Shown: positions 1 through 6,347 of the stretch, one piece after another | Layout: each line of letters starts with the position of its first letter | How positions within the stretch are numbered: the stretch's first letter is position 1 | From: Parachlamydiales bacterium | GTDB taxonomy: Bacteria > Chlamydiota > Chlamydiia > Chlamydiales > Rhabdochlamydiaceae | Assembly: GCA_020050965.1 (NCBI GenBank) | Contig: JAGVJV010000264.1 | Coordinates: forward strand, 1 to 9,969 | Length of the DNA stretch: 9,969 nucleotides | Direction of reading: 5' to 3' | Translations under genes and position numbers: made by a program | Notes under the pieces: generated by a model | What the model saw: only the letters and a program-made list of their open reading frames with translations | The model's database searches: none | What the model was told of the DNA's origin: nothing

Positions 1-1
1 A

Positions 2-1114
2 ACTGTTTTAGATAAAGAACTAGTCTTAGAAAAAATTTCAGTACCAGGTTACCACAAGGTGATCCGCGCCAGAGATGCCAGGAGCGGTCTTGATGCCATT
101 ATCGCCATCCATGATGTTAGATTGAGTTCTGTCGCACTCGGCGGAACTCGAATCCACCCTTATTCTTCATTTGAAGAGGCTCTCAAAGATGTCCTAAGGC
201 TCTCTAAGGGAATGACCTATAAGGCGGTCGCCTCGCAATGCGCTTGGGCGGGAGGCAAATCTGTCATCATCGCCGACCCTAAAAAGGATAAAACCGATGC
301 CCTGCTGAACTCTTTTGCCGATGCAGTGAACAGTTTGAAAGGGGAATATATCTGCGCTGAAGATGCCGGATGCACCCCACAGGATATTGCACTGGTCGCT
401 CAACGCACTCCGTATGCAGTTGGGCTGCCAAATGAGAGAAGCAGCGGCAACCCCTCGCCCTTTACGGCATGGGGCATCTTCCGCGGGATTCAGGCAGTCA
501 TGCACCAGCTCTTTGGCTCCGATTCTGTCGCTGGAAGAACGGTGGCGGTCCAAGGATTGGGAAGTGTGGGCACACGTATAGCGGAACTTCTCTTTTGGCA
601 TGGGGCGAAGTTGATCGTGACCGATGTTAACATGGATAAAGCGGAAGCATTTGCCAAACAATATAATGCGAAATTGGTTAGCCCAGAAGCGATTTTTGAC
701 CAGCCTTGCGATCTGTTTTGCCCTTGTGCTATGGGAGCGATTATTAATCCTGAAACGATTGAAAGGCTCCGATGTCGCGCGATTGCCGGCGCAGCAAATA
801 ATCAACTCCTCTCCGATAGCGATGCAGAGGAATTGCGCCGCTTAGGGATTCTCTATGCCCCAGACTTTGTAATCAATTCAGGCGGTCTCATTAATGTAAC
901 CGAAGAGACTGTGGAAGGGGGATATGACCCATTTACCGCTAGAAATAAAATCGATAAGATCTACGATCAATTGCGGTTAATTTTTGATATCGCAAGCAAA
1001 AATGGCATTTCGACGCTCAAAGCTGTCATGCAGCTCATCCACTACCGCCTAGAGCATGGAATCGGCAGACGCGGGGACCCGATTTATATGCATCATGCAG
1101 GTCTGAAATACTGA
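2..1114 (+). CDS. ldh: Leucine dehydrogenase-type Glu/Leu/Phe/Val dehydrogenase (5' partial)
   Basis: NAD-dependent amino-acid dehydrogenase, expected to deaminate leucine or another branched-chain amino acid reversibly to the 2-oxo acid plus ammonia in the cytosol. The frame is open from the left edge (TVLDKELVLEKISVPGYHKV...), so the true start lies just outside; the GTG at 59 is internal because leucine dehydrogenases carry a comparable N-terminal stretch before the ARDAxSGLDAIIAIHD block. Numbering from that GTG: GGTRI at 28-32, the SKGMTYK lysine (K55), the AGGK lysine (K67), the AEDAG aspartate (D102), the GNPSPFTAWG substrate loop near 130, and the Rossmann glycine motif GLGSVG at 166-171, with D189 at the end of the next strand as the likely NAD ribose ligand. 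CAMGAIIN and AGAANNQL follow. Total length matches the usual 360-370 residues. Its TGA overlaps the argS ATG by one base (TGATG), so the two are probably co-transcribed. Substrate (Leu versus Val or Phe) cannot be fixed from sequence. Confidence 0.93.
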   Translation, partial: TVLDKELVLEKISVPGYHKVIRARDARSGLDAIIAIHDVRLSSVALGGTRIHPYSSFEEALKDVLRLSKGMTYKAVASQCAWAGGKSVIIADPKKDKTDALLNSFADAVNSLKGEYICAEDAGCTPQDIALVAQRTPYAVGLPNERSSGNPSPFTAWGIFRGIQAVMHQLFGSDSVAGRTVAVQGLGSVGTRIAELLFWHGAKLIVTDVNMDKAEAFAKQYNAKLVSPEAIFDQPCDLFCPCAMGAIINPETIERLRCRAIAGAANNQLLSDSDAEELRRLGILYAPDFVINSGGLINVTEETVEGGYDPFTARNKIDKIYDQLRLIFDIASKNGISTLKAVMQLIHYRLEHGIGRRGDPIYMHHAGLKY

Positions 1115-2850
1115 TGATTACAGAGCTGCTACAGGAGAAAGTGGGGTCAGCTCTAAAGCAGGCCTATGGGGATCAGCTGGAATTGCCCAAACCAGATATT
1201 ACCCAATCGACTCAGCCTCAATTTGGCCATTACCAATGCAACAATGCGCTCAAATTAGGGAAGATGCTCAAGCGCGATCCTCGGCAAGTTGCTCAGGAGA
1301 TCATCGCCCATTTGAGTCCTGCATCGATGATCCAAAAGCTAGAGATTGCGGGTCCCGGTTTTATCAATATCAGCTTAAAGCCCGAGTTCTTGGCAAAAGA
1401 AGTGGAAGAAATTCTACAGGATCCTCGCTGCGGCGCCCCACGCGCTAAAGAGAAAAAACGGGTGATTGTTGAATTCTCCTCGCCTAATATTGCCAAGGAG
1501 CTCCATGTCGGCCATTTGCGATCCACGATTATTGGGGATGCGCTCGCTCGGCTCTTTGAATTTTTAGGCTATGACGTTCTGCGGCTCAATCACATCGGCG
1601 ATTGGGGAACGCAGTTTGGGATGTTGATTGCCTACTTGAAGAAATTTCAACCAGAAGTGCTTACAGGCGATAAGAAGTCTGATTTGCCGCAGCTGATGCA
1701 CTGGTACCGCGAGTCGAAGAAGGTGTTTGACGCCGATCCTGCTTTTAAGAAGCAAGCGCAACTCGAGGTGGTCGCACTACAGGGCGGCGATGAGGCCACT
1801 TTAGAAGCATGGGAGATGATTTGCGATATCTCTCGCGAAGCTTTTAATGAGATTTATAACTTACTCGATGTGAAGATTCAGGAGCGAGGAGAGTCGTTCT
1901 ATAATCCATTCCTCCCAGAAGTGGTCGCCGATCTGGAAAAAAGGGGCTTGATCACAATTTCAGATGGGGCAAAATGTGTCTTTTTGGAAGGGTTTATCTC
2001 TCGCGATGGCACGGCGCAGCCGATGATCGTGCAAAAGTCCGACGGAGGGTACAACTACGATACGACCGATATGGCAGCAATGCGCCACCGGATCGAGATC
2101 GAGGCTGCCGATCGGATCATCATTGTGACCGATGCGGGGCAAAGTCTCCATTTTCAGATGATTGAAAAAACGTGTGAGAAGGCCGGCTATCTCGATCCGC
2201 ACAAGGTCCGCTTCGACCATGTTCCATTTGGAGTGGTTTTAGGCGCCGACGGGAAGAAATTTAAGACCAGATCAGGCGAAACAGAAAAGCTCATAGATCT
2301 GATCACCGAAGCAATCGATCAGGCGACAGCAATCTTTCGGGAGCGATTACCCGATGCCGATGAAGATGAGGTGAAGCAATTAGGGACCATTTTGGGTGTC
2401 GATGCGATTAAATATGCCGATCTAGCTTCTCATAGGCTCAAAGACTACATGTTTAGCTATGAGCGGATGCTCCGCTTCGAAGGGAATACGGCAGCCTTTT
2501 TGCTCTATGCCTATGTCCGTATTCAGGGGATTAAGCGCAAAGTAGGGAAAGAGGTAGAGCCGCTGATTGGCAAAGTCCATATTCAGTTGATCGAGCCTAG
2601 CGAAATCGATTTAGCTTTGCACTTAAGTCGTTTTGGCGAGACGCTTGAGGCACTGGAGCGCGATCTACTGCCGAATCGCCTCTGCGAATATCTCTATGAA
2701 CTCGCTGAAAAATTCAATGCCTTTTTCCGCGATTGCCGCGTCGAAGGCTCAGAGCAAGAAGAGAGCCGTTTGCTGATCTGCGAAGCCACCGCAAAGGTTT
2801 TAGCAGCCGGGCTCGGTATTCTTGGACTGAAGACGCTCCCTAGGATGTAG
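1114..2850 (+). CDS. argS: Arginyl-tRNA synthetase
   Basis: Class I aminoacyl-tRNA synthetase that charges tRNA-Arg with arginine in the cytosol; essential for translation. 578 residues, the normal bacterial length. The order is as expected: an N-terminal additional domain (about 1-85, with the FGHYQCNNAL block near 38-46), the Rossmann catalytic core starting at VEFSSPNIAKELHVGH (HIGH-type signature HVGH at 131-134), the GDWGTQFG block at 162-169, a KMSKS-equivalent KFKTRSG at 382-388, and the C-terminal all-alpha anticodon-binding (DALR) domain from about 455, ending in the family-typical LGLKTLPRM. The ATG overlaps the upstream dehydrogenase stop by one base and has no strong Shine-Dalgarno, so translation is probably coupled. 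It is followed after 14 bases by the end of a convergent gene, with no recognisable hairpin terminator between them. Confidence 0.98.
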   Translation: MITELLQEKVGSALKQAYGDQLELPKPDITQSTQPQFGHYQCNNALKLGKMLKRDPRQVAQEIIAHLSPASMIQKLEIAGPGFINISLKPEFLAKEVEEILQDPRCGAPRAKEKKRVIVEFSSPNIAKELHVGHLRSTIIGDALARLFEFLGYDVLRLNHIGDWGTQFGMLIAYLKKFQPEVLTGDKKSDLPQLMHWYRESKKVFDADPAFKKQAQLEVVALQGGDEATLEAWEMICDISREAFNEIYNLLDVKIQERGESFYNPFLPEVVADLEKRGLITISDGAKCVFLEGFISRDGTAQPMIVQKSDGGYNYDTTDMAAMRHRIEIEAADRIIIVTDAGQSLHFQMIEKTCEKAGYLDPHKVRFDHVPFGVVLGADGKKFKTRSGETEKLIDLITEAIDQATAIFRERLPDADEDEVKQLGTILGVDAIKYADLASHRLKDYMFSYERMLRFEGNTAAFLLYAYVRIQGIKRKVGKEVEPLIGKVHIQLIEPSEIDLALHLSRFGETLEALERDLLPNRLCEYLYELAEKFNAFFRDCRVEGSEQEESRLLICEATAKVLAAGLGILGLKTLPRM

Positions 2851-2864
2851 AAACTACCGTTTTC

Positions 2865-3332
2865 TCAAAAACTCGCTAGGATCGGTTTGCGTATTTTGAG
2901 AAGGAGCATATAAAGCGGAAGAATTAACGCAGCGATCAGAAAGGACAGGAGGGTCACTTCCCAAGTGAGTACTCCATCCTTCCATGCTCCCCAATAAGCT
3001 CCAATTGAAATAGGCAGGCCTAGAAAAATGGTGGTGAAGACTCCTGGAGACATTTTTCTAAAACGGATTGTGGCCAAAACATGAACAAATAAACCATGGA
3101 AGATGTAATAGGCTGGGAGAAAAAGCCCGAGATAAGGAATTTTCCATCCGATCATAATAGAAGAAAATGCACAAATTAAAGTGAGGCCATGGAGAAGATT
3201 TGCGGCCATTTCAGTATAACTCTTCAGTTTTAAGACCTTTTGCGCATACGTTACATTATCCAGGATATACTCTTCAGCGATATGCCAGGCATAGGCAAAT
3301 AAAGTTAACCATAAAAGATATTCGTGACTCAT
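2865..3332 (-). CDS. HXXEE domain integral membrane protein
   Basis: Small 155-residue membrane protein. The N-terminal WHIAEE matches the H-x-x-E-E signature that names the HXXEE (PF13787) family. A second family-like block follows about 70 residues later: H-G-L-F-V-H plus a PGVFTTIFLGLP stretch. Four to five hydrophobic segments are visible (about residues 5-18, 47-63, 65-90, 98-115 and 125-147), with a basic C-terminus, so it should sit in the inner membrane. The biochemical role of the family is not established. The start ATG is preceded by a good GAGGAA ribosome site. It is transcribed divergently from the MNIO peptide cassette across a 121 bp gap and converges on argS. Many MNIO operons carry a DoxX-type membrane protein; whether this unrelated membrane protein serves a similar role is speculation. 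Confidence 0.8.
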   Translation of the reverse strand: MSHEYLLWLTLFAYAWHIAEEYILDNVTYAQKVLKLKSYTEMAANLLHGLTLICAFSSIMIGWKIPYLGLFLPAYYIFHGLFVHVLATIRFRKMSPGVFTTIFLGLPISIGAYWGAWKDGVLTWEVTLLSFLIAALILPLYMLLLKIRKPILASF

Positions 3333-3453
3333 TCTTTTTCCTCGGTTCCTAACTTTATGATTAATTTTATTTTTTGAAAGAAGTCAATAGTAAAAGTTGT
3401 ACCGAAATGTGGAGGATGCTGTATGTGTAAGGAAAAAGCTTAAGAGGAGAGCT
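3333..3453. promoter_or_regulatory. Divergent promoter region between HXXEE gene and MNIO cassette
   Basis: AT-rich 121 bp gap between two divergent genes, so it must hold both promoters unless one is read from further away. On the minus strand a plausible sigma-70 pair is TTGACT (complement of 3382-3387) and ATTAAT (complement of 3360-3365) with a 16 bp spacer, placed well for the HXXEE gene. On the plus strand TATGAT at 3356-3361 is a reasonable -10 but lacks a convincing -35. No clear operator palindrome or MerR-type spaced repeat is visible. The individual boxes are weak calls; the region as a whole is more secure. Confidence 0.4.
3445..3449 (+). promoter_or_regulatory. Ribosome binding site fixing the precursor peptide start
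   Basis: AGGAG, four bases before the ATG at 3454. It decides between two starts: an upstream in-frame TTG at 3397 would add 19 mostly charged residues in front of the signal peptide and has no such site. The ATG at 3454 gives a normal KK-plus-hydrophobic signal peptide at the extreme N-terminus. Confidence 0.7.
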
Positions 3454-3705
3454 ATGCCCAAAAAAAACATCCGTATTGCCCTGTCCACATTAACATTATT
3501 AGGTGCTGCTACTGTCCAAGCAGATGAGCAGCTAGAGTATCAGTCTTTAGGTACTGGCGAAGAAATTCGGGCCGAAATTCTGCCAGTCGCTGATGAGGAT
3601 GACTCATCGGAAGATAAGACTGCCAAAGCCAAAAAGAAAAAAGAGGAAAAAAAGAAGAAAAAAGCTACTGAAGGTAAGTGCGGCGAAGGGACATGCAAAG
3701 GCTAA
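3454..3705 (+). CDS. HvfA/bufferin-like secreted precursor peptide with EGKCG core
   Basis: 83-residue predicted RiPP precursor. Residues 1-23 form a Sec signal peptide (basic MPKKNIR, hydrophobic ALSTLTLLGAAT, VQA cleavage site before DEQ). Then comes an acidic stretch to about 55, a Lys/Glu-rich low-complexity linker (about 57-70), and a C-terminal EGKCGEGTCKG at 73-83 with the only two cysteines, C76 and C81. The EGKCG unit is the hallmark of HvfA/BufA2-type substrates of DUF692 (MNIO) enzymes, whose Cys residues become copper-binding heterocycles or thioamides. Known relatives usually carry more such units, so this is a minimal version. The last 13 bases overlap the start of the MNIO gene, and the HvfC-like partner follows. 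The linker is encoded by A5, A6, A7 and A6 runs (about 3631-3663). Assignment rests on the motif, the signal peptide and the operon; metal binding is inferred. Confidence 0.82.
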   Translation: MPKKNIRIALSTLTLLGAATVQADEQLEYQSLGTGEEIRAEILPVADEDDSSEDKTAKAKKKKEEKKKKKATEGKCGEGTCKG

Positions 3706-4514
3706 CTCCTTCAATTGGAATAGGTCTGCGCAGAGAAATTGCCGATGAGACGCTTGCTTTCGGAAAAGATCAGATTGGTTTTCTGGAGCTAGCCCCGGAA
3801 AATTGGATGGGACTTGGGGGGAGATTTCACGATATTCTCCTGCATGCAATCGAAAAGTACCCTTTGACTTGCCATGGTCTATCCCTTTCTCTGGGCAGCC
3901 CTGAACCACTCGATAAGGGCTTTTTAAAACAACTGAAAGCTTTTTTTTCTGAGGTGCCCATTCAGTTCTATTCGGAGCACTTGAGCTTCTGTAAATGTGG
4001 CAATGCCCATCTGTACGATTTGCTTCCCCTTCCTTTCACAGAAGAAGCGGTGGCCCATGTTTCTGAGCGGATCAAATATGTTCAGGATTATTTGGGGATG
4101 CAAATTGCAATCGAAAATATCTCGTACTATTGCCCAGTTCCTTCCGAGATGGGTGAAGCCGAGTTTTTAGGCAGAATCATTGAGGAGAGTAAATGCTCAT
4201 TGCTCTTAGATGTCAATAATGTCTATGTCAATGCCTTTAATCATAAATATAATCCCTATGCGTTTCTAGAGAGCATTCCACTGGATAAAGTCACTTATAT
4301 TCATATTGCGGGCCATGAAAAAATCGCCGACGATCTGATTATCGATACTCATGCCGAGCCGATTATTCCCCCTGTATATCAGCTCTTAGAGTGGGTCTTA
4401 GAGCGGATTAAACCAGTTCCCATTTTGTTAGAACGAGATGATAACTTGAATTTGGATGAAGTGATGAGAGAGGTAAAGACTCTGCAGGAATTAGTATGTC
4501 GCTGTCCCATTTAG
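3693..4514 (+). CDS. DUF692 multinuclear non-heme iron oxidase (MNIO; HvfB/BufB-like)
   Basis: TIM-barrel di/tri-iron oxidase of the DUF692 (MNIO) family, expected to modify cysteines of the adjacent precursor in the cytosol before export. 273 residues from the ATG at 3693, which has a GAAGGG site just upstream; a GTG at 3678 would add five residues. Family motifs appear in order: FLELAPENW (30-38), CHGLSLSLG with H61, SEHLSF with H96, AIENISYY with E141, LLDVNNVYVNAFNH (D173, N175, H184), YIHIAGH (H204), DTHAEP (D218, H220, E222) and LLERD (E247). These His, Glu, Asp and Asn residues correspond to the iron-binding and active-site positions of the family; all appear intact, so the enzyme should be active. 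It overlaps the peptide gene by 13 bases and the partner gene by 19, which implies coupled translation. It resembles the HvfB/bufferin branch more than MbnB of methanobactin synthesis, judged by motif wording and the operon partner. Confidence 0.93.
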   Translation: MQRLTPSIGIGLRREIADETLAFGKDQIGFLELAPENWMGLGGRFHDILLHAIEKYPLTCHGLSLSLGSPEPLDKGFLKQLKAFFSEVPIQFYSEHLSFCKCGNAHLYDLLPLPFTEEAVAHVSERIKYVQDYLGMQIAIENISYYCPVPSEMGEAEFLGRIIEESKCSLLLDVNNVYVNAFNHKYNPYAFLESIPLDKVTYIHIAGHEKIADDLIIDTHAEPIIPPVYQLLEWVLERIKPVPILLERDDNLNLDEVMREVKTLQELVCRCPI

Positions 4515-5083
4515 TTGAACAGATTAGCCACCTTCCAATTTACCGCAAGCAGATTAGGCGAAAAATCAGCCGCAATCTTGAGCATGCATTTCCTCTTGCG
4601 CATCACCTTTTATCTCACGAGCAATGGGATGAGATGGTCGATCGTTTTTTGGCTGATGAGCTATGCAGCTCTCCATTTTTCTGGCAGGTGCCAAAATTCT
4701 TCGTCCAGTTTGCTAAAGACAAGGGATATGCCGATCGATTCAATATTCCCTATTTAGAAGATCTGCTCGATTTTGAGTGGCTAGAGATCGAGATGTTCAT
4801 GATGCCCAATCAATCCGATGAAACGCGCATCGTGATCTATTCTTATCCAGTTTTTGAGAAAAAGCCAATGGAGAAGGGGGTGTACCATCTCTATGCCTCT
4901 CGCCACCCAAAGACAAAAGAGGTCCATTTTGTTCGAATCACCCCTTTTTACTGTAGGGTGCTCGAACTCTTAAAGGAGTATTCAGAGGAAGAGGCATTGA
5001 CGAAAGCAGCTGAAGAATTCAAGCTTGATGTAGCAATAGCTCTGGTCAAAGGCAAAAAATTCTTGCTGGATAAATCTAAATAA
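4496..5083 (+). CDS. DUF2063/HvfC-like MNIO partner protein (BufC-like)
   Basis: 195-residue partner of the upstream oxidase, expected to bind the precursor peptide and present it to the MNIO active site. The N-terminal half fits the DUF2063 fold: helices with FPLAHHLLSHEQWDEMVDRF, then SSPFFWQVPKFFVQFA, then IPYLEDLLDFEWLEIEM (about 32-100), the last being the typical PYL-x-DL-x-x-x-EW block. The C-terminal part (about 115-190) has the YHLYASRHP...VHFVRITPFYCRVLELL pattern, then helices EEEALTKAAEEF and a final KGKKFLLDK strand, as in the winged-helix-like C-terminal domain of HvfC proteins. An AGGA site precedes the ATG by six bases. The ATG lies inside the last codons of the oxidase gene (19 base overlap). 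Family assignment comes from pattern recognition without a profile search; the gene order strongly supports it. Confidence 0.85.
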   Translation: MSLSHLVEQISHLPIYRKQIRRKISRNLEHAFPLAHHLLSHEQWDEMVDRFLADELCSSPFFWQVPKFFVQFAKDKGYADRFNIPYLEDLLDFEWLEIEMFMMPNQSDETRIVIYSYPVFEKKPMEKGVYHLYASRHPKTKEVHFVRITPFYCRVLELLKEYSEEEALTKAAEEFKLDVAIALVKGKKFLLDKSK

Positions 5084-5263
5084 TGGTTCAAACATTCGAT
5101 ACTCGAAAAAACCCAAGTTGCCATCCCATATTGTTTCTATGAAAGCTCATAGTTAGACTTCCACGATTTATTATTGAAAATCTGCGCATTCGAATTGGAA
5201 AAAATAAGTTTGAAATTTTTAATATCACTCGCATTAGAACATTTAAAAACTAACCCTCTAGCG
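5084..5263. other. Non-coding stretch after the MNIO cassette, with small hairpin
   Basis: AT-rich sequence with no credible gene. It contains a perfect six-pair hairpin, CTATGA-AAGC-TCATAG, at 5137-5152, and a smaller TTCGA-TAC-TCGAA at 5095-5107 followed by A residues. Neither has a T tract on the plus strand, so no intrinsic terminator is called for the cassette here. The outermost bases of the large palindrome that follows may extend left to about 5245. Confidence 0.5.
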
Positions 5264-5427
5264 ATACCGAAAATCACTCAAAAGTTGCCGATGGGCGGGA
5301 TTGAAAGCTGCCAAAAATCGATCGCCGTAAAGGGGTTAGTATCGAGCCAATACAACCCCCTTTGCGGCGATCGATTTTTGACGCTTTGAACCCGCCTATC
5401 GGCCAACTTTTGAGTGATTTTTGGTAT
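5264..5427. repeat. Large imperfect palindrome 1 (MITE-like)
   Basis: The left arm 5264-5342 and right arm 5350-5427 are inverted repeats around a 7-base loop (5343-5349, CGAGCCA). Perfectly paired blocks include an 18 bp stem (AAAATCACTCAAAAGTTG at 5270-5287 with 5404-5421), a 15 bp stem (AAAAATCGATCGCCG at 5313-5327 with 5365-5379) and a GTAT/ATAC tip (5339-5342 with 5350-5353). The middle (GGGCGGG with CCCGCC, then GAAAGCTG with CGCTTTGA) is less perfect. Weaker pairing may extend the element to about 5245-5439. No protein-coding content is credible; short open frames across it are symmetric by-products. Size, symmetry and non-coding nature suggest a MITE or a related structured repeat. 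I could not identify a clear target-site duplication. Confidence 0.85.
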
Positions 5428-5504
5428 AAAGGGGATTTTTACGCAGATGATTTGCTTGTTACGATGCTTTGCTTTGAAGTAAAATTCTGGATTCGGCATC
5501 CTGT

Positions 5505-5673
5505 GTATACTGCTTCCACTGGAAAGCTAGAGTTTTGCCTTAGCCAGAGAAGCGTTTTTGCGTCCGACCCGCCCATCTCCTAGTTTCTCAATAGTAAGCT
5601 TGGCAGGATCGGACATAAATCTATCTTCTCTGGCGTTGGTAAATTCTCTAGCTTTCGAGTGTCAGCAGTATAT
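5505..5673. repeat. Large imperfect palindrome 2 with symmetric internal loops
   Basis: A second inverted repeat, different in sequence from the first but of similar size. Paired blocks from outside to inside: TATACTGCT (5506-5514) with AGCAGTATA (5664-5672); GAAAGCTAGAG (5522-5532) with 5646-5656; CCAGAGAAG (5544-5552) with 5625-5633; GTCCGA (5562-5567) with 5609-5614, continuing imperfectly into GCC/GGC. Unpaired segments of similar length face each other between the blocks, and an open region of about 35 bases lies at the apex. The right end is 23 bases before the ankyrin start codon. It could be a MITE, the leader structure of the ankyrin mRNA, or a small structured RNA; sequence alone does not decide. 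Confidence 0.8.
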
Positions 5674-5696
5674 CTCGAATTCAAGGGAAGTTAATA

Positions 5697-6347
5697 ATGG
5701 GCAAAAATAGCATCGATAATATTTTACAAGCATGCGCGGAAGGTAATGCTGAGCTATTAGAAAACTTGCTCTCATCCAATCCCAAGGCTTATAATACGGT
5801 TCTTTTTAAACAATCTGACCTTTTGAACATCGCATGTTCCTTTGGTCATGTTGAGTGTGCCAAGGCACTTTTAGCACTTGGTGCTACAGTTAATAGAAAC
5901 CCGAATTCGAACTTTGCACCTTTGCATTGTGCATGCAACAGTGGTCACCCAGCGTGCGCGCAATTACTCATTGACCATGGTGCCCAAGTTGATGAAGTAA
6001 CCGAGGATTTTGAAGGTTGTGACCAACATGGCATAACTCCTTTGCATCTGGCATGTGATCATAATGGCAAAAATATCACTGGCTTCGAAGAGTGTATCAG
6101 ATTGCTGGTAGAAAAAGGTGCGAACATTAATGCACAAGATCCATTTGGCAAAACACCTTTGCATTATGCATATAATAACCCAAACCTGATTATGATATTG
6201 CTAGAGCTTGGAGCAGACATTACTATTCGAGATAGTATAGGCTATACTGTCTTGGAACGTATCCACGAAAGACATAAAAGTTTGGTTGAATACTACATGA
6301 AGCTTTTAAGCGAGCCTGGTGGGCAACATACCCCGACCCGCCTATAA
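5697..6347 (+). CDS. Ankyrin repeat protein, possible effector
   Basis: 216-residue protein made almost wholly of ankyrin repeats, which act as protein-binding scaffolds. Repeats are visible at about 5-33 (degenerate), 40-70 (LLNIACSFGHVECAKALLALGA), 72-100 (APLHCACNSGHPACAQLLIDHGA), 112-146 (TPLHLAC...CIRLLVEKGANINAQ, with a short insertion) and 150-178 (GKTPLHYAYN...LLELGADI), then a capping helix. There is no signal peptide or membrane segment. The ATG has an AAGGGA site eight bases upstream. Proteins of this type in intracellular bacteria are often secreted effectors acting in the host, but no secretion signal can be recognised here, so that is inference. The gene sits between large palindromes upstream and a repeat downstream, and its last codons (GGQHTPTRL) appear to lie within that repeat. 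Its base composition is more AT-rich than argS or murA, in keeping with acquisition or relaxed selection. Confidence 0.9.
   Translation: MGKNSIDNILQACAEGNAELLENLLSSNPKAYNTVLFKQSDLLNIACSFGHVECAKALLALGATVNRNPNSNFAPLHCACNSGHPACAQLLIDHGAQVDEVTEDFEGCDQHGITPLHLACDHNGKNITGFEECIRLLVEKGANINAQDPFGKTPLHYAYNNPNLIMILLELGADITIRDSIGYTVLERIHERHKSLVEYYMKLLSEPGGQHTPTRL

Noticed and set aside
194..805. Long minus-strand open frame inside the dehydrogenase gene
   Set aside because: It is antisense to a clearly recognised enzyme, has no family features and no ribosome site.
2851..2864. Bidirectional terminator between argS and the HXXEE gene
   Set aside because: The gap is 14 bases and no convincing GC stem with T tract is visible there.
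3397..3453. TTG start extending the precursor peptide by 19 residues
   Set aside because: It would bury the signal peptide behind charged residues and lacks a ribosome site, whereas the ATG at 3454 has AGGAG.
5174..5583. Short open frames on both strands across the palindromes
   Set aside because: They arise from the inverted repeat itself; the translations on the two strands mirror each other and have no protein character.
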